From Tabrizicola piscis (GTDB taxonomy: Bacteria; Pseudomonadota; Alphaproteobacteria; Rhodobacterales; Rhodobacteraceae): a DNA stretch of 64,000 nucleotides. Made by a program: the position numbers and the translations under genes. Location: the NCBI RefSeq assembly GCF_003940805.1, contig NZ_CP034328.1, positions 4,030,001-4,094,000 of the forward strand. The letters are read 5' to 3'. Shown here piece after piece: positions 17,136 to 28,451 of this stretch. Within the stretch, counting starts at the first letter, position 1. Every line of letters starts with the position of its first letter. The notes beneath the pieces are model-generated. The model saw only the letters and a program-made list of their open reading frames with translations. It searched no databases and had not been told where the DNA came from.

Positions 17136-18326
17136 TCAAGTCATCAAGGCTTGCACACCGGGCAATTCCTTGCCTTCCATCCACTCCAGAAACGCCCCGC
17201 CAGCGGTCGAGATGAAGGTGAAGTCCGCCGCCGCCCCCGCCGCATTCAGGGCCGCCACCGTATCACCCCCGCCCGCGACCGAGATCAGGCTTCCCGCCTT
17301 CGTCAGCCGCGCCGCCGCCTGTGCTGCGGCATAGGTCGCCTTGTTGAAGGGCTCAATCTCGAAGGCCCCGAGCGGACCGTTCCAGATCAGCGTCTTGGCC
17401 GAGGCGAACACCGCCTCCAGCGCGGCAACCGTCTTCGGCCCCGCGTCCAGGATCATCGCATCCGGCGGGCAGTCGCGCACACCCAGCGTCTGGCTTTCCG
17501 CACCCGCCTTGAATTCACGCGCCACGACGATATCCACCGGCAGATGGATCTGGCAGCCCGCCTTCTGCGCCCGGTGCCGGATTTCCCGCGCGGTTTCGGC
17601 AAAATCGCGTTCGGCCAGCGACTGGCCAACTTCGATCCCCTCGGCCACAAGGAAGGTGTTCGCCATTCCGCCGCCGATCACCAGATGATCGACCTTGGTC
17701 ACAAGGTTCGCCAGTAGCTCGATCTTGGTCGATACCTTGGCCCCGCCCACAACCGCCACCACCGGCCGCTGCGGTGCGCCCAAGGCCGCCTCCAGCGCGC
17801 GCAGTTCCGCCTCCATCAGACGGCCCGCCGCCGCGGGCAAGAGCCGCGCCAGCCCCTCGGTCGAGGCATGGGCCCGGTGTGCCGCAGAAAACGCATCATT
17901 CACGAACACATCGCCCAGCTTTGCCATCTCGGCGGCCAATGCGGGATCGTTCTTTTCCTCTCCCGGCTGAAAACGGGTGTTTTCCAGCAAAACCACATCC
18001 GCCGGCCCGGCCTTCGCAATGGCCGCTGCCGCAACCGGCCCGATACAGTCAGCCCCGAAAACCACCGTCCGGCCCAGCGACGAAGCCACCGCCTTTTCGA
18101 CATGCGACAGGCTCATCGCGGGCACCACCTTGCCTTTCGGCCGGTCGAAATGCGCCAGCAGCACGACTTTGCCGCCCTTGGCGATGATGTCCTCAACCGT
18201 GGGGCGGATCTTGTCGATCCGGGTCATGTCGGTCACCCGACCGTCCTCCATCGGCACGTTGATATCCACCCGCACCAGCACAACCTTGCCGGCCAGCGCC
18301 ACGTCATCCAGCGTTTTCCAGGGCAT
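17136..18326 (-). CDS. pgk: Phosphoglycerate kinase
   Basis: The 396-residue kinase transfers phosphate between 1,3-bisphosphoglycerate and ADP. Family blocks are [16 protein letters not shown] near the start, [43 protein letters not shown], and the C-terminal nucleotide loop [13 protein letters not shown] chose ATG 18326, giving [14 protein letters not shown] with GGAGA 6 bases upstream; an upstream in-frame ATG at 18368 adds 14 residues unlike the family. It begins a pgk-fda pair and is divergent from ppiB. Confidence 0.96.
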   Translation of the reverse strand: MPWKTLDDVALAGKVVLVRVDINVPMEDGRVTDMTRIDKIRPTVEDIIAKGGKVVLLAHFDRPKGKVVPAMSLSHVEKAVASSLGRTVVFGADCIGPVAAAAIAKAGPADVVLLENTRFQPGEEKNDPALAAEMAKLGDVFVNDAFSAAHRAHASTEGLARLLPAAAGRLMEAELRALEAALGAPQRPVVAVVGGAKVSTKIELLANLVTKVDHLVIGGGMANTFLVAEGIEVGQSLAERDFAETAREIRHRAQKAGCQIHLPVDIVVAREFKAGAESQTLGVRDCPPDAMILDAGPKTVAALEAVFASAKTLIWNGPLGAFEIEPFNKATYAAAQAAARLTKAGSLISVAGGGDTVAALNAAGAAADFTFISTAGGAFLEWMEGKELPGVQALMT

Positions 18327-18465
18327 CGGATTCTCCTTGATGAAAGACTGCCCGCTTTTGGCCCCCATATCACGCGCCCGTCAACCGCTTTGGACGCTTT
18401 GCCCTTCCCTTGGGCGGATGCCGCCATTACGGTCCTGCCCGACCGAAACGAAGGGAGAGGCACCG

Positions 18466-18967
<502 letters not shown>

Positions 18968-18981
<14 letters not shown>

Positions 18982-19567
18982 TACCTACCTCGCCGCTGGT
19001 CTTTTCGCCGCTGGCCTTGCCGTCGTCGGCGCCTATGGCCTCAGCCAGTCCGCCCAGGCGCAAGAGGCGACCGATGGCCCCGGCCCGAACCTTGTGATCG
19101 AAGTCGCCGGTGCTGCCAACGGCACCGTCGTCATTGACCTTCTGCCCGACGTCGCCCCGCTGCATGTCGCGCAGATCACCGCGCTGGCCACCGAAGGCGC
19201 TTATGACAACGTGGTCTTCCACCGCGTCATTGACGGCTTCATGGCCCAGACCGGCGATGTGTCGAACGGCAAGGCCGGGGGTGATCTGTCGATGGCGGGC
19301 ATGGGCGGCTCAAACCTGCCCGACATCCCGGCTGAGTTTACCAACGACCTCAGCTTCCAGCGCGGCGTTGTCGGCATGGCGCGGGCGCAAGACCCCAACA
19401 GCGCCAACAGCCAGTTCTTCATCATGTTTGCGCCGGGCGAATTCCTTGATGGCCAATATACCATCGTCGGCAATGTCGTCTCGGGGATGGAGGTGGTTGA
19501 TACCATCCAGCGCGGCGAACCGCCAGCCACGCCGGACGTGATGACCAAGGTCACCGTCCAGCCGTGA
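18968..19567 (+). CDS. Exported peptidyl-prolyl cis-trans isomerase (cyclophilin)
   Basis: The 199-residue product begins with a signal-like segment (residues 10-32, LFAAGLAVVGAYGLSQSAQAQ, cleavage expected near AQA-QEA) and continues with a cyclophilin domain (VFHRVIDGFMAQTGD, NSANSQFFIMF, FLDGQYTIVGNVVSGME). It should act in the periplasm. Its core is strikingly close to that of the upstream ppiB, pointing to a tandem duplication followed by re-targeting. The start overlaps ppiB by 14 bases. A strong bidirectional terminator follows. Confidence 0.92.
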
Positions 19568-19586
19568 CGGCACGCAGATCGTAGCA

Positions 19587-19612
19587 AAAGGGGGCCGCAA
19601 GGCCCCCTTTTT
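19587..19612. terminator. Bidirectional terminator with GCAA loop
   Basis: AAAGGGGGCC and GGCCCCCTTT form a 10-bp stem closed by GCAA, followed by TT on the plus strand and preceded by an A run that gives a U tract on the other strand. It separates the convergent cyclophilin and PNPOx-like genes. Confidence 0.9.
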
Positions 19613-19614
19613 CG

Positions 19615-20154
19615 TCAGTCCAGTGCGACGTCCGCCACCTTGTCGCGGAAGTCCTCTTGCGGCTTCACGCCGAACAGCGCCTTGATCCCAGCCGCAAGGG
19701 ACGAGGCGTTTTCCCAGATCCGCGCGCTTTCCAGATCCATCCGAAGCAGCGCGATATCGGGATCGTCCTTCCCGTCATACCAGGCGGCGACAAAGGGGTT
19801 CCACAGCTTTTCGATCATCGCCGGATCTGTCGCTTCGGTCAGCTGGCCTTCGATCCGGGCAAAAAGGTCATGCCCTTTGGCCACGAAGGTCGCCGTCGCG
19901 GGCCCTGCTCCGGCAAGCAGCAGATGGCTGTCCTGACTGGTGAAGAACCACAGCGGACCGGCATCCTCGTCCCCGTCGATCATCGCCGTCATCGGGCGCG
20001 CGGCCCCTTCGCCATCGTCGCCCGTCTGGCCCACGGCGTCCGCCGTGATCTGACCCCGCCCGCCGGTTCCATGGCCGTCACGCTCCAGCATGACCGTCAT
20101 GTCCGAGCGCAAGCCCGCCCAAAGTTTCGCTTCCAGCTCTTCCGGTGTCGGCAT
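19615..20154 (-). CDS. Pyridoxamine 5'-phosphate oxidase-like (general stress protein 26 family)
   Basis: The 179-residue protein has the split-barrel flavin-binding pattern of the GSP26/PNPOx-like family: LWAGLRSDMTVML, ARPMTAMIDGDEDAGPLWFFTSQDSHL, ATFVAKGHDLFARIEGQL, then LWNPFVAAWYDGKDDPDIALLRMD. Members bind FMN or F420 and are often stress-linked; substrates are mostly unknown. An odd Gly-rich stretch of about 25 residues (after TVMLERDGHGTGGRGQ to DGEGAA) separates strand 1 from RPMTA, where relatives have a short turn. It is a stand-alone gene, convergent with the cyclophilins. Confidence 0.8.
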   Translation of the reverse strand: MPTPEELEAKLWAGLRSDMTVMLERDGHGTGGRGQITADAVGQTGDDGEGAARPMTAMIDGDEDAGPLWFFTSQDSHLLLAGAGPATATFVAKGHDLFARIEGQLTEATDPAMIEKLWNPFVAAWYDGKDDPDIALLRMDLESARIWENASSLAAGIKALFGVKPQEDFRDKVADVALD

Positions 20155-20227
20155 TGCCGTGTCTCCCTATCGGTTAGGACAGGGAAACACCGGGGCAGGG
20201 GAAGAAGTTCCCCCGCCCTGCGCATAA

Positions 20228-21478
20228 TCAGCCCAGCACGACCAAAGCGTGCCGTTTCTTGCCTGCGGTCAGCTTTAGCGGCTCGTTCAGGTGGCTCGCG
20301 CCATAGCGCAGGCTGACGTCGGTCACGATGTCGTCGTTCACCTTCGCCCCACCTTCCGCGATCAGCCGCTTGGCATCCTTGCCGCTGGCCGCCAGCCCCG
20401 CGCGCACGAACAATTGCACGATCCCCACACCCTCGGCCAGTTCCTCCGGCGCAAGGGTCACGGTCGGCAGATCGTCCCCGATCCCGCCCTTCTCAAACAC
20501 CTCGCGCGCGGTGGCTTCCGCCGCCGCCGCTGCTTCCTCGCCGTGCAGCAGAGCCGTCGCCAGATTGGCCAACTGGATCTTCGCGCTGTTGATCTCGGAC
20601 CCGCCAAGCGCGCCCAGCCGGTCACATTCCTCGACCGGCAGTTCGGTGAAGATCTTCAGGAACCGCCCCACATCGGCATCGGTCGTGTTCCGCCAGAACT
20701 GCCAGAACTCATAGGGCGAAAGCATGTCGCCATTCAGCCAGACCGCACCGCTGGCCGACTTGCCCATCTTCCGCCCATCGCTGGTGGTGAGCAGCGGCGT
20801 GGTCAGCCCATAGATTTCCTGGTCGATCACCCGGCGGGTCAGGTCGATCCCGTTGATGATGTTGCCCCACTGGTCACTGCCGCCCATCTGCAGGATGCAG
20901 CCATAGCGGCGGTAGATTTCAAGGAAATCATAGGCCTGCAGGATCATGTAGTTGAATTCAAGGAACGACAGCGACTGCTCGCGGTCCAGCCGGGACTTCA
21001 CGGATTCAAAGCTCAGCATCCGGTTGACGCTGAAATGCCGCCCGATGTCGCGCAGGAAATCAAGGTAGTTCAGCCCGTCCAGCCACTCGGCATTGTTCAG
21101 CATGATGGCGTCGGTCGGCCCGTCGCCATAGCTCAGGTATTTCGCAAACACCTGCTTCAGCCCGGCAATATTGACGTCAATCGCCTCCGGCGTCAGCAGC
21201 GGCCGCTCCTCGCTGCGGAAACTGGGATCGCCCACCTTGGTCGTACCGCCCCCCATCAGGGTGATCGGCTTGCCCCCGGTCTTTTGCAACCAGCGCAGCA
21301 CCATGATGTTCATCAGATGGCCCACATGCAGCGACGGTGCCGTGGCATCATAGCCGATATAGGCCGGCACAGCGCTCTTGCGCAGCGCTTCATCCAGCGC
21401 CTGATAGTCGGTGCAGTCGGCGACAAAGCCACGCTCGAACATCACGCGCATGAAATCTGATTTTGGATGGTAGTTCAT
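20228..21478 (-). CDS. tyrS: Tyrosyl-tRNA synthetase
   Basis: The 416-residue class I synthetase charges tRNA-Tyr. The HIGH-type motif is HVGHL (about residue 52), the KMSKS-type motif is KMGKS (about residue 237), and the tyrosine pocket appears in [12 protein letters not shown] and [17 protein letters not shown]. The C-terminal S4-like RNA-binding domain ([14 protein letters not shown]) is complete. It is divergent from anmK across a 55-base gap. No anomalies were seen. Confidence 0.96.
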   Translation of the reverse strand: MNYHPKSDFMRVMFERGFVADCTDYQALDEALRKSAVPAYIGYDATAPSLHVGHLMNIMVLRWLQKTGGKPITLMGGGTTKVGDPSFRSEERPLLTPEAIDVNIAGLKQVFAKYLSYGDGPTDAIMLNNAEWLDGLNYLDFLRDIGRHFSVNRMLSFESVKSRLDREQSLSFLEFNYMILQAYDFLEIYRRYGCILQMGGSDQWGNIINGIDLTRRVIDQEIYGLTTPLLTTSDGRKMGKSASGAVWLNGDMLSPYEFWQFWRNTTDADVGRFLKIFTELPVEECDRLGALGGSEINSAKIQLANLATALLHGEEAAAAAEATAREVFEKGGIGDDLPTVTLAPEELAEGVGIVQLFVRAGLAASGKDAKRLIAEGGAKVNDDIVTDVSLRYGASHLNEPLKLTAGKKRHALVVLG

Positions 21479-21533
21479 GGCCGCCTCGGTCTAGGATGGC
21501 CGGGGTATAGCTTCGCATGGGGCACAAGGGAAG

Positions 21534-22634
21534 ATGCGGAAGGACGGTGCACTCTGGGCGCTTGGCGCGATGTCCGGCACCTCGCTTGACGGGGTCGATG
21601 CCGCGATGGTCCTGACCGATGGCGTGACGATCGAAGGCTTCGGCCCCTCCGCCTACCGCCCCTATACGCCCGATGAGCAGGACCTGCTGCGCGCAGCCCT
21701 CGGCCAATGGCCGGGTGACCCCAACGTCGCCGCCGCCGCCGAGACGGTGGAAAACGCCCATGCCGAGGTTTTGTCGCGCTTCACCGGTGCAGAACTCCTT
21801 GGGTTTCACGGCCAGACCCTGGCGCATGACCCCGCCGGTCGCGGCACGCACCAATGCGGCAACGGCGCGGTTCTGGCCCAGGTCCTGAACTTGCCCACCG
21901 TCTGGGATTTCCGGTCCTGCGACGTGACCATGGGCGGGCAGGGCGCGCCGCTTGCCCCGTTCTTTCACTTCGCCTGCGCCCGCCACATCGGCGCGACCGA
22001 ACCTCTGGCCGTCCTGAACCTCGGTGGTGTCGGCAACCTGACATGGATCGACCCAACCGCCGACAAGGCCGAGGCTCCGGGCGCGCTTCTGGCCTTCGAC
22101 ACCGGCCCCGCGAACGCTCCGCTGAACGACCTGATGCGCGACCGGCTTGGTCTGCCCTTCGACGCCGATGGTGCCCTCGCCGCACAGGGTGAGGTGGATG
22201 AAGCCTTCGTTGCCATGGTCATGACGGACCCTTGGTTCGATCACCCCCCGCCGAAGTCACTGGATCGCAACGATTTTCACGGGCTTCTCGATCATCTTGA
22301 GATGTTGTCGGATGCCGATGCCGCCGCCACGCTGACCGCCGTTGCCGCCGCCGGGGTGGCTGCCGCGCAGATCCACTTCCCCGCCCCGGTCAGCCGGATC
22401 CTAGTGACAGGGGGAGGGCGTCACAACCCCCGCCTGATGGCTGAATTGCGCCGCCGCATCCCCAGCACCATCGATCCGGTGGAAGCCGCCGGCCTTGATG
22501 GCGACATGTTGGAGGCGCAGGCCTTCGCCTTCCTCGCCGTCCGCGTGCTGCGCAAGATGGCCACCTCCAGCCCCGGCACAACCGGCACTCCGGCGCTGGT
22601 TGGCGGCGGACAGATCAGCCGGCCCGATCCCTAG
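21534..22634 (+). CDS. anmK: Anhydro-N-acetylmuramic acid kinase
   Basis: The 366-residue kinase opens and phosphorylates 1,6-anhydro-MurNAc released during cell-wall turnover, giving MurNAc-6-phosphate. The N-terminal [16 protein letters not shown] block, [12 protein letters not shown], the [22 protein letters not shown] region and [20 protein letters not shown] are all diagnostic. AAGGGA precedes the ATG. Divergent promoters with tyrS must fit within 55 bases. The next gene is convergent, ten bases away. Confidence 0.95.
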   Translation: MRKDGALWALGAMSGTSLDGVDAAMVLTDGVTIEGFGPSAYRPYTPDEQDLLRAALGQWPGDPNVAAAAETVENAHAEVLSRFTGAELLGFHGQTLAHDPAGRGTHQCGNGAVLAQVLNLPTVWDFRSCDVTMGGQGAPLAPFFHFACARHIGATEPLAVLNLGGVGNLTWIDPTADKAEAPGALLAFDTGPANAPLNDLMRDRLGLPFDADGALAAQGEVDEAFVAMVMTDPWFDHPPPKSLDRNDFHGLLDHLEMLSDADAAATLTAVAAAGVAAAQIHFPAPVSRILVTGGGRHNPRLMAELRRRIPSTIDPVEAAGLDGDMLEAQAFAFLAVRVLRKMATSSPGTTGTPALVGGGQISRPDP

Positions 22635-22643
22635 ACTTGGCCC

Positions 22644-23561
22644 CTAGACCTGATCCCTGAACCGCGCCGACACCAGCGGAAGGGAATAGACCACCAGCGC
22701 CCCCCAGATCAGCCCGAAGGCCGCCAGCTTGACGCCACTGAACGGCTCGTCAAAGACGAAGACCGCGGTCAGAAAGATCATCGTCGGCGCGATGTATTGC
22801 ATGATCGCGATGGTTGACAGCCGCAGCCGCTTGGCCCCGTTGGCATAGATCATCAAGGGCCCGGCCGTGACAATCCCGCAGCCGATCAGCAGCGCATTGT
22901 CCCAGGCCACCCCTTGCAGGAAATGCCCGCCCCCCGCACCCCAAAGCCAGAGCATGTACCCCAGCGCCAGCGGCAACAGGATCAGCACCTCCAGCGCAAA
23001 GCCCTGGTTCGGGCCAATCGGCAGCCATTTCTTCAGAAAGGCATAGAACCCCCAAGTCAGCGTCAGGGCCAGTGCCACCACCGGCAGCCGCCCCGCATCC
23101 CAGGTCAGGACCGCGACGGCAATCACCGCCAGCGCAATCGCCGCCCCTTGCCAACGCCCGATCCTTTCGCGCAGCAGCACCGCGCCCAGAAAGATCGAGA
23201 ACAGCGGGTTGATGTAATACCCCAAAGCGGCATCAAGCGCATGCCCGGACCCGATGGCCCAGACATAGATCCCCCAATTCACCGAAATCAGCGCCGCCGT
23301 CACCGCCCCCATGGCCAGCATGCGCGGGTTGCGCACCGCGCTGCGCAAATCCCCGGTCCGCCCCAGAACCCACAACACGGCCAGCGCCACGGGCACCGAC
23401 CAGACCACCCGATGCGCAATCACCTCCACCGGGGGAATATGCGCCAAAGCCTTCATGTAAAGAGGCAGGAAACCCCAGAGCAGATAGGCGGTCAGCGCGA
23501 ACAAAAAGCCCGAAAGACTGTCTTCGTTGCGGGTGACGGGAACAGGGGCTGGATCGCTCAT
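22644..23561 (-). CDS. rarD: RarD-type EamA membrane transporter
   Basis: The 305-residue protein has ten predicted membrane segments in two EamA halves. It matches RarD ('chloramphenicol-sensitive protein') by FALTAYLLWGFLPLYMKALAHIPPVEVIAHR-type residues at positions 18-48 and by ALGYYINPLFSIFLGAVLLRE. The transported substrate is unknown. I chose ATG 23561 (MSDPAPVPVTRNEDS) because the 49 residues before it are hydrophilic and unlike the family. It follows anmK convergently with a 9-base gap. Confidence 0.88.
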   Translation of the reverse strand: MSDPAPVPVTRNEDSLSGFLFALTAYLLWGFLPLYMKALAHIPPVEVIAHRVVWSVPVALAVLWVLGRTGDLRSAVRNPRMLAMGAVTAALISVNWGIYVWAIGSGHALDAALGYYINPLFSIFLGAVLLRERIGRWQGAAIALAVIAVAVLTWDAGRLPVVALALTLTWGFYAFLKKWLPIGPNQGFALEVLILLPLALGYMLWLWGAGGGHFLQGVAWDNALLIGCGIVTAGPLMIYANGAKRLRLSTIAIMQYIAPTMIFLTAVFVFDEPFSGVKLAAFGLIWGALVVYSLPLVSARFRDQV

Positions 23562-23654
23562 GCCCACCCCGTACCCAAACTGCCGCGCCGCGACCACGGC
23601 AATCTTGTGTCCCACACAATCACCGTTTGGAATACCAGCCTGCTTCAGCTTGCT

Positions 23655-23695
23655 CTTGTCGAAATACTCCGGGGGTCCGGGGGCTGGCCCCCGGT
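23655..23695 (+). repeat. Dispersed AAATACTCC repeat with GC hairpin (copy D)
   Basis: GTCGAAATACTCCGGGGGT is followed by CCGGGGG/CCCCCGG (23677-23683 with 23688-23694) around a 4-base loop. It lies in the 173-base gap between the desaturase stop and the rarD start and matches copies at 11836, 32663 and 40689 in layout. Confidence 0.65.
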
Positions 23696-23734
23696 CGCGG
23701 CCCGCCAAGGGGCCGTTCCGCCCGAAGTCCGGGC

Positions 23735-24619
23735 TTAAAGCCGCCGCTCCAGATAGGCCTTGGTGAAAGCCGCATAGCCCGAAGCCGTGACCTGCAACTC
23801 CTGACGCATCAGGCGGTGCACCTCGGGCAGGCGGTGAAACGGCACGGCGGGCCAGACGTGGTGTTCGACATGAAAGGGCATGTTCCAGGCCAGAAACCGG
23901 ACCAGCCGGTTCGTGAAGGTCGTCCGCGTGTTCTGGAACATGTTCGCCACGCGCGGGCAGTCGCCATGTTCAGCCAGAAGGTAGACCCGCAGGAAGGGCT
24001 GTCCCAGCAGAACCGGCACGATCCACACCCAAAGCAGCAGGGGCGACCACACCACGGTCAGGCCCACCGCCAGATATCCCAGCGCCATCACCCGCGCTTC
24101 CACCACGATCCGGCGCTTCGCGCCGTCAGGCAGATAGTCGCCCTCTGCCCGGCCAAGCACCAGTGCCGCCAGAAGCCGAAGCTGGGACCCCCAATAGGGC
24201 AGGCCAGAGACATGCCAGACCCAGGCCCCCAGCGTCCCTGGTTTCTCTCCCAGCAGTTCAGGGTCCTTGCCCTCGATGTTGGTCCAGCGGTGATGCGCAA
24301 GGTGAAAGTAGCGAAACCACTCGAACGGAAGCAGCAGAAGAAACCCCGCCGCCCGCCCCACCCAGTCGTTCAGGCGCTCGTTGGCAAAGGGTGTGCGATG
24401 CGTGGCTTCATGTTCCAGCGTGAACAGGAACACGATCAACACCCCCTGCACGGGCAAAAGCGCCCACCACCCCGGCACGCCGGACGCAATCAGGCCGCCG
24501 ACCGCCAGAATGGCCCCCAGATGCAGCGCCAGATGCCGCAACCCCGGCCCGTCTGACCGGGCCGTCACCCGCTCGCGCAGGTCGGGGGGCAGCGCGCTGA
24601 CAAAGGCACGGTGATCCAT
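23735..24619 (-). CDS. Fatty acid desaturase family membrane protein
   Basis: The 294-residue protein has the three histidine boxes of membrane di-iron desaturases/hydroxylases: HEATH (about residue 70), HLAHH (about residue 106) and HVEHH (about residue 250), with membrane spans between. It should introduce a double bond or hydroxyl into an acyl chain or carotenoid-like substrate. I chose ATG 24619 ([17 protein letters not shown]); it overlaps the upstream cupin stop by one base (TGATG). The operon order is rluE-like, cupin, desaturase. No ferredoxin or reductase lies nearby. Confidence 0.88.
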   Translation of the reverse strand: MDHRAFVSALPPDLRERVTARSDGPGLRHLALHLGAILAVGGLIASGVPGWWALLPVQGVLIVFLFTLEHEATHRTPFANERLNDWVGRAAGFLLLLPFEWFRYFHLAHHRWTNIEGKDPELLGEKPGTLGAWVWHVSGLPYWGSQLRLLAALVLGRAEGDYLPDGAKRRIVVEARVMALGYLAVGLTVVWSPLLLWVWIVPVLLGQPFLRVYLLAEHGDCPRVANMFQNTRTTFTNRLVRFLAWNMPFHVEHHVWPAVPFHRLPEVHRLMRQELQVTASGYAAFTKAYLERRL

Positions 24620-25038
24620 CAGCCCTCCACCGGCAGGGTCCAGCCCGGGGGGGCCAGTTCGAAGCCCTCGAAGCGGAAACCCGGGCTGACCGTGCAACTG
24701 ACCAGCGACCACGCGCCCGTGGACCGCGCCGCCTGCCACCAGCCCGCCGGCACCACCGCCTGCACCCGATCACCGCCCAGCACATCCGGCCCCAGCCGCT
24801 GTTCCCGCGAGGCGGCCACGCCCATCGCCAGCACCAGCGGCGCGCCCGCATGCCAAAGCCAGATCTCGTCCGCATCCACCCGGTGCCAATGGCTGCGCTC
24901 GCCGGCCCGCAGCAGGAACAGGATCGCCGTCCCGCTGGCCCGGCCGCCCACCTCCGGCCCGACCCAGGTCTGCCGGTACCACCCGCCCTCCGGGTGGGGC
25001 TGCAGCTCCAGCTTGCGGATGATGTCCTCTGCGCTCAT
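24619..25038 (-). CDS. Cupin domain protein (DUF985/Cupin_5 family)
   Basis: The 139-residue protein matches the DUF985 cupin family: [16 protein letters not shown] at residues 8-23, [22 protein letters not shown] with the metal-type histidines, and [13 protein letters not shown] near the end. The family has a single beta-barrel; some relatives bind metal or sugars, but no general reaction is known. ATG 25038 overlaps the stop of the pseudouridine synthase gene by 4 bases, so the two are probably translated together. Confidence 0.85.
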   Translation of the reverse strand: MSAEDIIRKLELQPHPEGGWYRQTWVGPEVGGRASGTAILFLLRAGERSHWHRVDADEIWLWHAGAPLVLAMGVAASREQRLGPDVLGGDRVQAVVPAGWWQAARSTGAWSLVSCTVSPGFRFEGFELAPPGWTLPVEG

Positions 25039-25565
25039 GCCTGCCTCCATTCCCCCGGCGCCAGACCGTCCAAGGTCCAGCCTCCCACCCGCCAGCGGAT
25101 CAGCCGCAGGCAAGGCAGCCCCACCGCCGCACACATCCGCCGAACCTGCCGGTTCCGGCCCTCGCGCAGGGTCAGCTCGATCCACCCGTCCGGCACGGTC
25201 TTCCGCACCCGGATCGGCGGGATACGCGGCCAAAGCCAATCTGGCTCCGCCACCGCCTGCGCCCCCGCCGGCAGGGTAGGGCCATCCTTCAACGCCACCC
25301 CCGCCCGCAACCGGTCCAGTGCTGCGTCCGTCACTACCCCCTCCACCTGCGCCAGATAGACCTTCGCCAGCTTGTGCCGCGGGTCCGCGATCCGCGCCTG
25401 CAGCCCCCCGTCATCGGTCAAAACCACCAGCCCCTCGCTGTCCCGGTCCAGCCGCCCGGCCGGATAGACGCCCTTCACCGGCACAAGATCCGCGAGGGTC
25501 TGCCGCCCCTCACCATCGGTGAACTGGCAAAGCACATCGTAAGGCTTGTTCAGCAGGATCAGCAT
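25035..25565 (-). CDS. 23S rRNA pseudouridine synthase, RluE-like
   Basis: The 176-residue enzyme is a small RsuA/RluE-class pseudouridine synthase. Its catalytic aspartate is in [17 protein letters not shown], and the C-terminal [16 protein letters not shown] and PCLRLIRW blocks are conserved. It lacks the N-terminal S4 domain of RsuA, like RluE. ATG 25565 gives the family start [15 protein letters not shown]; the ATG at 25622 would add 19 residues read from a hairpin region and is rejected. RluE modifies U2457 in E. coli; specificity here is inferred. Confidence 0.88.
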   Translation of the reverse strand: MLILLNKPYDVLCQFTDGEGRQTLADLVPVKGVYPAGRLDRDSEGLVVLTDDGGLQARIADPRHKLAKVYLAQVEGVVTDAALDRLRAGVALKDGPTLPAGAQAVAEPDWLWPRIPPIRVRKTVPDGWIELTLREGRNRQVRRMCAAVGLPCLRLIRWRVGGWTLDGLAPGEWRQA

Positions 25566-25600
25566 GGCCCATAGGTGCCACGGCGACAGGAAAATGAAAA

Positions 25601-25664
25601 CGGGCACCACCGGTGCCCGCAAATCTTTTCGAAAAGATTTGCAAGGATTTTCGAAAATCCTTGC
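25601..25664. repeat. Three adjacent perfect hairpins between eno and the rluE-like gene
   Basis: First comes CGGGCACC-ACC-GGTGCCCG (25601-25619). Two 24-base perfect palindromes follow, each centred on TTTTCGAAAA: 25619-25642 (arms GCAAATC/GATTTGC) and 25641-25664 (arms GCAAGGA/TCCTTGC), sharing the bases GC. The pair probably terminates eno transcription. A second pair built on TTCGAA cores lies at 47562-47603. Confidence 0.85.
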
Positions 25665-25674
25665 GCGCCCGATC

Positions 25675-27987
<2,313 letters not shown>

Positions 27988-28085
27988 CCCGAGGGAATCG
28001 CTTGGCCTGACTGCAGCCACCTCAGCCGATTTCACAGCCCTGTCCGGCAAAGGGGCCGGAAGACTTGCAAATCCGCCCCTCCTCA

Positions 28086-28105
28086 CAGACTGCGCGAAGT
28101 CTGTC
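28086..28105. terminator. Hairpin after the EamA gene
   Basis: ACAGACT pairs with AGTCTGT around a 6-base loop about 100 bases after the transporter stop. There is no U tract, so its role is uncertain. Confidence 0.35.
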
Positions 28106-28234
28106 CCCAGATATGTCCACAAGGTTGCATGCGGGGGCCGGAAACACGCCCTCTGTGATCTTGAAACCGTCAAGCCGCAAAATTTGCATCTGTGCTAAAT
28201 TTTCCCGTTGATTGGGGGGGCGGATTACGACAGT

Positions 28235-28270
28235 TTGACAAAGCGGCAGGGGACACCACTAAATCTAGTG
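28235..28270 (+). promoter_or_regulatory. nrdJ promoter with NrdR-like box
   Basis: TTGACA (28235-28240) is followed 18 bases later by CTAAAT. The latter lies inside CACTAAATCTAGTG (28257-28270), which is symmetric at 12 of 14 positions and close to the NrdR consensus acaCwAtATaTwGtgt. NrdR sites typically overlap the -10 region of ribonucleotide reductase promoters. A clear second box 31-32 bases away, usual for NrdR, was not found. Confidence 0.55.
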
Positions 28271-28451
28271 CCGCGGCAAACAGGCAAGACGCACCACAGC
28301 AAAGTGCATCCAAATCGGGTGCGACCCTCCCGCCGGCTCACCGGCAGGACAAGTGGAGTTTTTTCCTAAGCCGCGCACGGACCGAGCGACCCCCCTCCAT
28401 TTTAACAATTTGAACGGCCAGCACGGCCGCAAAAAACAGGAGTTCAGGGGC

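Larger units (their letters stand above)
27988..28451 (+). other. 464-base gene-free region: nrdJ promoter and leader
   Basis: This is the only stretch of the window over 300 bases with no gene. It holds a 7-bp hairpin after the transporter (ACAGACT/AGTCTGT, 28086-28105), a -35-like TTGACA at 28235-28240, a NrdR-like palindrome (28257-28270) and a GCCGG/CCGGC hairpin near 28333-28346 followed by a T run, and it ends in AGGAG before nrdJ. I see no cobalamin riboswitch core and no small open frame worth calling. Confidence 0.6.

Noticed and set aside
27988..28451. Cobalamin riboswitch before the B12-dependent nrdJ
   Set aside because: The region has hairpins but no recognisable B12-box core, and class II reductases are not expected to be shut off by B12.
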